Positions 43,446 through 50,320 of a DNA stretch of 50,320 nt are shown here, piece by piece. The position numbers and the translations under genes are program-made. Every line of letters starts with the position of its first letter. The first letter of the stretch is position 1. This stretch comes from Lentisphaeria bacterium (GTDB lineage: Bacteria > Verrucomicrobiota > Lentisphaeria > Victivallales > Victivallaceae): contig JAFSTC010000075.1 of the NCBI GenBank assembly GCA_017450705.1, positions 1 through 50,320 of the forward strand, read 5' to 3'. The notes beneath the pieces were generated by a model, which saw only the letters and a program-made list of their open reading frames with translations, did no database searches and had not been told where the DNA came from.

Positions 43446-44174
43446 TTACCGTTCCACCAGGATCTGAGTCTTACCCTCTTCGTTCCGGTAGGCAACGCGG
43501 TCGTAAACACCGTTCCCCGTGAAAGCCCCCGCGGAAGCGTCCGCGAACAGGACATCGGTGGCGCCGTTGTGGATCAGTCCGAGATAATAGCCCGCGTGGT
43601 TGATGTTCACATTGTCCCGCGTATTCACATTGAATTCCTTTCTTGCCGTCGCGTCATAATGGGAATCAGCCAAATGCAGCGTCCGACTGGGATTTTTGAA
43701 CCGGCCGTTTTTCGGGGCAGGCGGATCCGTGACCTGTTTCCAATCGTGACACAGATATCTGTTTATGATGTAATTTGAATAAACGGTGTTTGTGACGTAC
43801 TTCCCAAACTGTTTCTGCTTGTTGGATCCGCAGTAAAACATCTGCATGCCCTGATAATTCAGCGCTGCCGACTCCCAGCTGTGATGCACGGGCATCCCCC
43901 GATGGGCATTCAACGCCTGCGGCCAGCTGATGCTGGCATCGGTATTTTTGTACTGCTGCCGCAAGGGAGCAAAGTAGTCCTTGTTGCTGTCGCAGTAAAA
44001 CTGATTGAGCTGACCGATCTGTTTGAGCGAGTTGAGACAGCTGGCCTGCTGCGCCTTTTCCCGTGCCTGCTGAAGAGCCGGCATCAGCATCGCCGCGAGG
44101 ATCGCGATGATCGCGATCACGACCAGGAGCTCGATCAACGTAAAGTTCCGCACCATCAAATTTTTCCGTTTCAT
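43446..44174 (-). CDS. Type II secretion-like pseudopilin (H-x9-DG family)
   Basis: A 242-residue prepilin-like protein. The N-terminus [27 protein letters not shown] has the cleavage/methylation motif with Glu at +5 but Asn rather than Gly at -1. '[17 protein letters not shown]' follows. The C-terminal '[17 protein letters not shown]' is the H-x9-DG-type motif with Ala in place of Gly. ATG 44174 has AAAGGGG six bases upstream. It lies 61 bp after the DUF6259 gene and is probably co-transcribed with it. Lentisphaerota and Planctomycetota carry many such paralogues whose role is poorly known. Confidence 0.88.
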   Translation of the reverse strand: MKRKNLMVRNFTLIELLVVIAIIAILAAMLMPALQQAREKAQQASCLNSLKQIGQLNQFYCDSNKDYFAPLRQQYKNTDASISWPQALNAHRGMPVHHSWESAALNYQGMQMFYCGSNKQKQFGKYVTNTVYSNYIINRYLCHDWKQVTDPPAPKNGRFKNPSRTLHLADSHYDATARKEFNVNTRDNVNINHAGYYLGLIHNGATDVLFADASAGAFTGNGVYDRVAYRNEEGKTQILVER

Positions 44175-44235
44175 AAGACACCCCTTTCTGCAAACGGTTG
44201 AAGCAAACTGTTCTATCCTTTTCGGGCGCAGCCGG

Positions 44236-46308
44236 TCACAGCCGGATGAACCTGGCGGAACGCCCCGGCATGGTCACATCGATTCTATATTTTCCCTCGG
44301 ATTTGAACCGGCAGGGCCGAGTTGAATAATTGACGACCGCGACGCCGATCTTCCCGGCCTCGCTGCGCCAGAGAGACGCCTGGACCGCCGGAAGCGTCAC
44401 GGAAGCGGAGATGTGCTTCCGCTTCTGGATGTGTTTCCATTCGGCCGTCAAAGACGGGATCGGCACGGAGGGTTCGAGTTCCCCCAGAAACGAACCGTAG
44501 ATCATGAACTCCTTCGCCCCGCTGCGCGCACCGACAAGTTCTCTCAGATAAGCGTGCCGGGCCGCGCTCTCCCGGGGATTTCCGCCCGGATAAGTCTCTC
44601 CTTCGAATTCTCTCTGGTGGACGTGCGGCATCACGCCCCACAGGAAAAAGCGTCCCTGAATCATGGCATAAGCATCGGCATCCTGAACGACCCCGTGGGC
44701 CAAATCCGAGAAGGACAGAACATATCCGCTGTACAGATAGGGCATCAGAGGAACGCACTCGGCATGTTTGTAGGCCACCCACCACTGCAGAATGAAACCG
44801 TCGAAGGCGCCCAGCCAGGCATCCCCGCCGTGCTCCGTCGTCAGCGGTATCCGCTTTTGCGCCGAATCGCCGCAGGCCCGGCGGACCGACTCTATGATCT
44901 TCAGATAATTTTTCGTGAAGGAGGCCGCGCCTCCCGGCTGATGACGATGCCCCGGAGCAAAGCAGAGATGTCCGACGGCGGCGCCGATCTGGTCTATGTA
45001 GATGCAGGGAACTTTGTATTCGCCGGCCAGCCGCGCGCAGATATCCGTCAGCGTTTTTTCCCACAGCGCCGTTCCCGGGCACATGACCACCGCACGTCCC
45101 GGTTCGCCGTTGTCGTATTTGGGCGGATTCGTGCCCTTGTACTTGAAATCCGTGACGTCCCCGCCCGTCAAAGTGCGCACCCGGCCGGCCGCGCCTTCCG
45201 GTGAAGTGAAATAAGGACTTTCGAGACAGGCGCAGCGGCCGTTCGTGTAAGGCATCGGCACGTGCCCCGCCATTTTGTAAACGGCAACTTCCTCGCCGAA
45301 CCGCTTCAGCGCGGGAAAGAGGTCCGGGTAGTGCCGATCGTAGGGATGTGCGTTCCAGTGCGACCACATCGAAACCACCGGCGTCTTGAAAAAACGTCCG
45401 GCCTGGCGGACATAGGTGGCCGTGACCGCTCCCCAGCTTGAAAAAAACAGTCCCGCTTCCTTGTATTCTTTCGGAAGAGGACGGCGGCTCAAACGCAGCT
45501 CATCCGGCAGTTGCCCGGAGTGCTTCAGATATTCCCTGTGGATGTCCGCCGCCCTGTACCAGTTTCCGGAGAACGGCTCCAGCACCACGGGATAAGCCGT
45601 TTCCATGCCGACACCGGGCTGACACATGGGTTCGGGATGCTGACCGAAGGAAAAAGTCTGGTCCGGCCGAAGGCTGAAAAATTTCAGGCAATGCCGGGGG
45701 TCCTGGGCCCCGAAATAAACGCCCTCGCCCTCGCGCATGGCGGCGGCGAAGGCACAGGGCATATTTGCTCCGGGATAGCGGAATCTGTTGGCTTTTCTAT
45801 TGTTCTTCAGCAGCGCCGCGCCGAAATGTCCCCCCGGCAGCAGAACATCCCCTTTCCCCGGTTCGATAAGACTGCCGAGAACGGGGTACTCCAGGGTATG
45901 GATCCCCCGCTCCGCATTTTTGTTGACGACGGAAGCCCGCCACACGCTGCGGCCGTTTTTGAGGGTGACGCTGGCGACGAGGGTGAAAGCCCCCTCGCTG
46001 TTTTCCCATCGGAATTCCAGTCCTCTGGCGCCGTCGGCGGCGGTGAAAAAGCGGTGACTTTTCACCGCGGGAGAATCCGCCGTATACTTTTTCACCGTCC
46101 CGTCGCCGCTTTTGGCCATGGAGAGGACCCACATGGCGGCGGGGCGGAAGCCGAAACGCACTCCCTTGCCCGTCGTCACCGACTGGAACGCGTAGTTGCC
46201 CCCGGCATCGGCGAAAAGCAGTTTCGCTCTGCCGTCGCTCAATTCAAGGACTCCGGCCCCAAGGCTCCCCGAAACGAAGAGTGCGAAGACGGGAAACAGT
46301 TTCCTCAC
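44236..46308 (-). CDS. Secreted DUF6259-type glycoside-hydrolase-like protein
   Basis: A 690-residue protein with a signal peptide ([19 protein letters not shown]). The N-terminal about 230 residues look like a beta-sandwich; the middle is a TIM-barrel-like region with '[17 protein letters not shown]', '[11 protein letters not shown]' and '[15 protein letters not shown]', whose Asp and Glu could be catalytic. The C-terminal part is a small beta domain. This fits the DUF6259 group of putative glycosidases. It overlaps the upstream gene by 4 bp. Substrate is unknown. Confidence 0.75.
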   Translation of the reverse strand: MRKLFPVFALFVSGSLGAGVLELSDGRAKLLFADAGGNYAFQSVTTGKGVRFGFRPAAMWVLSMAKSGDGTVKKYTADSPAVKSHRFFTAADGARGLEFRWENSEGAFTLVASVTLKNGRSVWRASVVNKNAERGIHTLEYPVLGSLIEPGKGDVLLPGGHFGAALLKNNRKANRFRYPGANMPCAFAAAMREGEGVYFGAQDPRHCLKFFSLRPDQTFSFGQHPEPMCQPGVGMETAYPVVLEPFSGNWYRAADIHREYLKHSGQLPDELRLSRRPLPKEYKEAGLFFSSWGAVTATYVRQAGRFFKTPVVSMWSHWNAHPYDRHYPDLFPALKRFGEEVAVYKMAGHVPMPYTNGRCACLESPYFTSPEGAAGRVRTLTGGDVTDFKYKGTNPPKYDNGEPGRAVVMCPGTALWEKTLTDICARLAGEYKVPCIYIDQIGAAVGHLCFAPGHRHQPGGAASFTKNYLKIIESVRRACGDSAQKRIPLTTEHGGDAWLGAFDGFILQWWVAYKHAECVPLMPYLYSGYVLSFSDLAHGVVQDADAYAMIQGRFFLWGVMPHVHQREFEGETYPGGNPRESAARHAYLRELVGARSGAKEFMIYGSFLGELEPSVPIPSLTAEWKHIQKRKHISASVTLPAVQASLWRSEAGKIGVAVVNYSTRPCRFKSEGKYRIDVTMPGRSARFIRL

Positions 46309-46997
46309 TTGTCGTCATCCCGGAAGATCAGAGACGCCACGGCGATCCGGTTTTCCCAGGCGTCGCGGAGATGGGGAAACACGGGCAGAATGTCAAGATT
46401 CGACCAGGTCCTCTCCTGCGCGGCGACGGCGGCAAACTCCGGCGGCAGGGGGCGGTCTTCGATCAGCGTCCCGTTGAGATAGCAGGCCATCTTTTCTGCG
46501 TTCCAGGTCAGTTTGAACGTGTTGAACTTTCCGGCATCGAACTCCCGTTTGGGGATGCGGAGTTTGAACTGTTCTTTTTTCACCTGGATCATGAACATCA
46601 TGTCCCCGCCGGCATTGATGAAGCAATAGTAGATCAGCAGATCCTTGGTCTTTTTGGCCGGACTGTAAACATGTATGAGACGGACCGCGGTACCGGGCTT
46701 GCGTTTCGATACCTTGCAGCAGACTTCGAAACTGCCTTTCGCAAACGGGACATTGGCAACGGCGTTGTAGCCCGGGTGTTCTTTGGCCTGCTCGTTTTTA
46801 TCGCTCAGCTGAAACGCAAAGCCGCCGTCGGGCCCGGGAACGAAATTTTCCGAGCCGCAGGAGAATTTTTTGAACGCGACAGTGCTTTTGCCCTGCGGCT
46901 TGAGTTCCTTTTGAGGAAACCGGAGTTCGAAAGTGACATCTCCGAAGCACAGGACTCCGGCGAAAACGGCAAGTACGGCGATCGACAGTTTTTTCAT
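46305..46997 (-). CDS. Secreted concanavalin A/LamG-like protein
   Basis: A 230-residue protein with a signal peptide (MKKLSIAVLAVFAGVLCFG). The mature part shows the jelly-roll pattern of LamG-like lectin domains: 'GSFEVCCKVSKRKPGTAVRL', 'FNTFKLTWNAEKMACYLNG' and a final 'IAVASLIFRDD'. It could bind or, less likely, cut polysaccharide. First gene of the - strand operon, with a promoter at 47052-47080. Confidence 0.7.
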   Translation of the reverse strand: MKKLSIAVLAVFAGVLCFGDVTFELRFPQKELKPQGKSTVAFKKFSCGSENFVPGPDGGFAFQLSDKNEQAKEHPGYNAVANVPFAKGSFEVCCKVSKRKPGTAVRLIHVYSPAKKTKDLLIYYCFINAGGDMMFMIQVKKEQFKLRIPKREFDAGKFNTFKLTWNAEKMACYLNGTLIEDRPLPPEFAAVAAQERTWSNLDILPVFPHLRDAWENRIAVASLIFRDDDK

Positions 46998-47051
46998 AGG
47001 TGTTCTCCCGGCGTTTCATTCAGGAAGTCATTTCTCCTGCACGATGAGGCT

Positions 47052-47080
47052 AATATAGCCAACCGCCCGGGGAAATGCAA
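47052..47080 (-). promoter_or_regulatory. Promoter of the LamG-DUF6259-pseudopilin operon
   Basis: On the - strand, TTGCAT (47080-47075) and TATATT (47057-47052) are 17 bp apart, 55 bp before the first start codon. It is divergent from the promoter at 47162-47190. Confidence 0.6.
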
Positions 47081-47110
47081 GCCCGGAAGGACCTGCGTTA
47101 ATTGAAACAT

Positions 47111-47190
47111 TTGCAACAACTTTCGGAACAGGAAAAGTTCGAAATGTTGCAATTTTTTCAGTTGATTTTTCCATCGTCCCGCCGTATAGT
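47111..47190 (+). promoter_or_regulatory. Promoter and dyad operator of the second GH5-like gene
   Basis: GTTCGAAATGTTGCAA (47137-47152) repeats the motif at 35464. The -35 box TTGATT (47162-47167) is 25 bp after its start, and the -10 box TATAGT (47185-47190) lies 17 bp further. An imperfect inverted copy, TTGCAACAACTTTCGGAAC, sits at 47111-47129, so the site is a dyad here. ACCCGC follows the -10 box in both promoters. Confidence 0.72.
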
Positions 47191-47251
47191 ACCCGCAAGT
47201 CGCAATCAAGAGCCGTCAACGGCACAGAATTCTGAACACGAAGGAAGAGAT

Positions 47252-49171
47252 ATGCAATTCGGATGCAACTACTGGGCCTCTCACGCAGGGACGGAAATGT
47301 GGAGGCAATGGGACGAAAACGTGATCCGCGAGGATATGCGCAAACTTCACGAGGCCGGCAACGAAATCCTGCGGATATTCCCCGTGTGGCGGGATTTTCA
47401 ACCGATCGAACTCGCACGGCGCAACAACTCCATACCCTGCGAGATACTGATGCACAACCATCATCTGCCGACCACTTACTGCGGACAAAACGGAGTCGAT
47501 GAGGTCATGGTGGAGCGTTTCCGCACTCTGATCCGATGTGCGGAGTCCTTCGGGATGAAACTGATCGTATCCCTCATCACCGGCTGGATGAGCGGCCGGC
47601 AGTATGTTCCCCCCGCCATCGAAAACCGGAATGTCTTTGCGGATCCGCTGGCCCTGAAGTGGCAGATCAAATTCGTCCGGACGATGGTCCATGAATTGAA
47701 AAACGAGCCCGCGATCATCATGTGGGAACTGGGAAACGAGTGCAACAATCTCCATTCCGTCACCGACGCGGATACGGCTTACACGTGGACCCACATGATC
47801 ATTTCCGCGATCAAGATGGAAGATCAGACGCGTCCCGCCGGATCGGGCATGCACGGTCTGGGAGCCGTCAACACCTTCGAACATGACGAAAACTGTCGCT
47901 GGACGATTCAGGATCAGGGAGAGATCTGCGACTTTCTGACGCCGCATCCCTATCCCTTCAGCTGTTCCAAACTTGCGGCTCAGGTGGATGTGCACACCAG
48001 CTTCCGCATGGTCAACAATGCGGCTCTGGAAACTCAGCTGTACAGCGACATCGGCAAACGTCCCGCCTTCGTCGAGGAAATCAATGTCTTCAGTTCCGCC
48101 TACTGCAATGATCACACCCGTGCCCTCTTCATGCGCAACAGCATGTTCAACGCCTGGGCCCACGGGTCGGATTATTTCCTCTGGTGGTGCGCCTTCGATC
48201 AGGACGAACTGGGCTTCCCGCCCTTCGAATGGTCCCTCTGGGAACGTGAGAACGGCGAGTTCGACAAAGACGGTTCCCCGCGCGAAGCCGTGAAGTTCGC
48301 CGGAGAATTCAGCGCATTTCAGAAGAGCCTTCCTTTCAAAAAACTTTCCCCCTGCCGCCGCGATGCCGTGTGTCTGCTGACCCGGAACATGGGGAAGACG
48401 CAGTTCCTGAACAACGCCTGGTCCTGTTTCCTCATGGCGAAACTGGCCGGATTCAACGTGAGCTTCGACCACCTTCACTACGACATCCCGGAAAGCGATG
48501 TCTACATCATGCCGGGCGTCTGTTCGCTGAGCCCGTACTCCTACTGCGAATTCCTGGAATTGTATTCCCGTGTCGAAAAGGGGGCAACGCTGTACATGTC
48601 CGTCGGCGAAAACGGCGTTCCGACCGGCTGCGAGCGTTTTCTCGGCTGCACGTTCATTTCCAGAGAAAAGCGCACCGGACTTGCGGAATTCACCTTCAGA
48701 GGGCAGCGCTTCGCCGTCGCCTCGCCCAAAAAATTCTTCATCAGGGAACTTGACTGCGAGGTCCTCGCGCGGGAGGATGACGGAAATCCCGTCTACATGC
48801 ACCGCAAGTGCGGCAAAGGACACATCTATTTTCTCACGGTCGCCCTCGAAGATCATCTGGCGATGACGCCCCACGCCTTCGACCGGGAGGCGCCGGACAG
48901 TTCCGTGATATACAAAGAGTTTTGCCGCGACATTGTTGCAAGAAGGATCGCCAGATCCTTCGATCCCTACCTGACTCTAACGGAGCACAGCGATGAAAAC
49001 GGCCGCTGCTGGATCATTGCCGTCAACAATTCCGATGCTCCCGTCGAGGCGAAATTCGATATTTCCCCCGATTGGAAAATCGTTTCCGTTCTGCCGCCCG
49101 CAATCGAGGAACACAGCGGGATCGTTTTCGAAGTTGCCCGCAAAGCCGATACGGATCGCGCAAGGCACTGA
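47252..49171 (+). CDS. Second intracellular GH5-like glycoside hydrolase
   Basis: A 639-residue enzyme, paralogue of the 39841 gene over its full length. It has no signal peptide. The barrel begins 'FGCNYWASHAGTEMW'; the acid/base is in 'WELGNECN' (Glu163) and the likely nucleophile in 'PAFVEEINVF' (Glu276). The C-terminal part again has 'SRVEKGATLYMSVGENG'. ATG 47252 follows GAAGGAAGAG; the longer frame to 47102 runs through the operator and promoter and is rejected. The gene stands alone and is divergent from the LamG operon, under the shared promoter type. Confidence 0.82.
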   Translation: MQFGCNYWASHAGTEMWRQWDENVIREDMRKLHEAGNEILRIFPVWRDFQPIELARRNNSIPCEILMHNHHLPTTYCGQNGVDEVMVERFRTLIRCAESFGMKLIVSLITGWMSGRQYVPPAIENRNVFADPLALKWQIKFVRTMVHELKNEPAIIMWELGNECNNLHSVTDADTAYTWTHMIISAIKMEDQTRPAGSGMHGLGAVNTFEHDENCRWTIQDQGEICDFLTPHPYPFSCSKLAAQVDVHTSFRMVNNAALETQLYSDIGKRPAFVEEINVFSSAYCNDHTRALFMRNSMFNAWAHGSDYFLWWCAFDQDELGFPPFEWSLWERENGEFDKDGSPREAVKFAGEFSAFQKSLPFKKLSPCRRDAVCLLTRNMGKTQFLNNAWSCFLMAKLAGFNVSFDHLHYDIPESDVYIMPGVCSLSPYSYCEFLELYSRVEKGATLYMSVGENGVPTGCERFLGCTFISREKRTGLAEFTFRGQRFAVASPKKFFIRELDCEVLAREDDGNPVYMHRKCGKGHIYFLTVALEDHLAMTPHAFDREAPDSSVIYKEFCRDIVARRIARSFDPYLTLTEHSDENGRCWIIAVNNSDAPVEAKFDISPDWKIVSVLPPAIEEHSGIVFEVARKADTDRARH

Positions 49172-49318
49172 TCGCAGCTGCAGGCAGCGCCGTTCCGGGA
49201 AGCCGTAAGAACTCACCAAAAAACTCGGCTGAAAACCCGAAACGGCCTCTTCCGCCCAGAGGAATGCTTCACCGTTCATCAGGGCTGCCCCGCGATTTTA
49301 CCTAAAAGTGACAGCCCC

Positions 49319-49346
49319 CTCCCCCCCCGCACCAGTCTGGGGGGAG
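49319..49346. terminator. Hairpin between convergent genes
   Basis: CTCCCCCC (49319-49326) pairs with GGGGGGAG (49339-49346). It lies between the convergent genes ending at 49171 and 49400. No clear T-run follows on either strand, so function as a terminator is tentative. Confidence 0.4.
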
Positions 49347-49399
49347 CGGGACGGCAGCGTTATTTCAGCCGTTCTCCCCTCGCGAGCGAAAAGTCCCCC

Positions 49400-50086
49400 T
49401 CACGCGTTCCCGCAGCCGGAGCGCTTGTTGAGATCCCGTGTCATCCGCCAGCAATCATGTTTGCTGATGCGATCTGGATCGACGCCGTATCCCCGACAGA
49501 CGCTTTCGACATTGCGACCGTCATTCATCGCGGCGGCGCGCAACGCTTTCAACGCAGCCTCCGATGCCGGTACGGAATCATCCTCTCTCCGCCAATCATT
49601 TGCAGGGACGGCAGTTGCAGCAGCCGTCCTCCTGGCGGAAAAGTTTTCGAACTCGCGCCCCACCTCATCCAGCAGGCTCTTCAAACCTCCCGCCCCGCAG
49701 GTATCTTCAAGTTTGGAAACGACCTCCGGAGTAATATCAGAAATGACCGATAAAGCCCTCCGCTGTCCTTTTTCATTACCGCTTCTTCCCTCCGCGTAGT
49801 CAATGAATTCCTGAAGGGAGGAACGATACATCAACGACTCGTGCGGAGTCAAGGGCCTGGCACGATCCGGATGGACTTCGTATTTTGCCCATATCCCGGA
49901 CAGAGGAAGATTTTCTGCGATTTTCGAGAACCCCTTGACAGCTTTGATCCGGGCGACGGCGATTTCTTTGGTCGGCGCCTTCCACGCCGCATCCGGCTCC
50001 GTCAGGATGACCGTCGGCAAGCAGGCGACCGGGTATGCCGTCGACGCAATCTGCGCCCGTGCCGGAAAGTAAACAAGTTTTTGCAA
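49400..50086 (-). CDS. Unrecognised protein
   Basis: A 228-residue open frame starting at TTG 50086 with GGAAGGGG five bases upstream. No family is recognised. Visible features are 'TEPDAAWKAPTKEIAVARIK', 'RPLTPHESLMYRSSLQEFID', an Ala-rich stretch and a C-terminal 'GYGVDPDRISKHDCWRMTRD'. No signal peptide after the first residues is convincing and there is no membrane helix. An overlapping frame from ATG 50135 has a similar claim to the first part. It could be a phage or orphan gene. Confidence 0.5.
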   Translation of the reverse strand: MQKLVYFPARAQIASTAYPVACLPTVILTEPDAAWKAPTKEIAVARIKAVKGFSKIAENLPLSGIWAKYEVHPDRARPLTPHESLMYRSSLQEFIDYAEGRSGNEKGQRRALSVISDITPEVVSKLEDTCGAGGLKSLLDEVGREFENFSARRTAAATAVPANDWRREDDSVPASEAALKALRAAAMNDGRNVESVCRGYGVDPDRISKHDCWRMTRDLNKRSGCGNA

Positions 50087-50320
50087 GTCCGCCCCTTCCG
50101 GGCTCTCGACTGATTACATACCCCGCAACATACAAATTCCCGCCGGGGATTTTGTTTTCGAGGAGAAACAGGGAGAAAGATGGTACCGGAGGTGGGGGCC
50201 TTCCAGACTACCTTAATACGCTCAAAAATCGGAGTTTTCTTCTCCAACGCCCTCAAATTTGGCACGTTATAGCACTTCTCCCGTAGAACGCCGAATTTTC
50301 CTTTTTGGGGAACTTTCGGG
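50087..50320. other. Right-end stretch without a clear gene
   Basis: A - strand open frame from ATG 50265 has no recognised product and shares its end with the start of the 49400 gene in another frame. Nothing else is evident. Confidence 0.3.

Noticed and set aside
88-50226. TACGCTCAAAAA present near both ends of the window (about 89-100 and 50216-50227)
   Set aside because: A single 12-bp match with unrelated flanks is not enough to claim a repeat.

Overview
The window most likely comes from a Gram-negative bacterium of the Lentisphaerota (Victivallales-like) or a close PVC-superphylum relative. This is inferred from gene content: an outer-membrane secretin, an H-x9-DG pseudopilin with the '[16 protein letters not shown]' start, and large glycoside-hydrolase-type proteins of the DUF6067, DUF6259 and DUF4832/DUF4874 kinds. 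The DNA is fairly GC-rich, except for AT-rich patches inside the defence island. No rRNA, tRNA, CRISPR array or complete insertion sequence was seen.

Region 1 (1-20.0 kb, + strand) is one tightly packed tad/flp pilus locus: cpaB, cpaC secretin, an FHA-cpaF ATPase fusion, tadB, tadC, two membrane-anchored FHA proteins, two prepilins, the prepilin peptidase, TadE- and TadG-like proteins, a secreted lipase-fold hydrolase, a second TadE-like protein and a PP2C phosphatase. Four FHA domains plus a phosphatase, with no kinase and no TadZ/CpaE in the window, suggest a pilus or secretion machine gated by threonine phosphorylation. A 19-bp perfect inverted repeat (1-139) opens the window.

Region 2 (20.0-35.1 kb, mostly - strand) is a defence island. 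It starts with a DUF932 remnant, a zeta-toxin-like toxin-antitoxin pair, a 51-aa Cys protein and a GC-rich structured spacer. The main part is an eight-gene operon read right to left: PLD-like/SNF2 helicase, BRO-N-Fic protein, unknown protein, DUF4391 protein, DUF4365-like nuclease, membrane coiled-coil protein, type III Mod and type III Res. Genes overlap by 1-4 bp or lie a few bases apart. AT-rich segments (Mod specificity region, the two accessory genes at 27.0-29.4 kb, and the start of the unknown gene) point to modular exchange.

Region 3 (35.1-49.2 kb) is a carbohydrate-use locus. A + strand operon carries a CBM9-like/DUF6067 secreted protein, a LacI regulator, an intracellular GH5-like hydrolase and a DUF4832/DUF4874 protein. 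A - strand operon carries a LamG-like secreted protein, a DUF6259 protein and a pseudopilin. A divergent + strand gene encodes a second GH5-like hydrolase. The promoters of the first operon and of the second GH5-like gene share an identical 16-bp motif exactly 25 bp upstream of the -35 box, so they probably form one regulon. The window ends with an unrecognised - strand gene.
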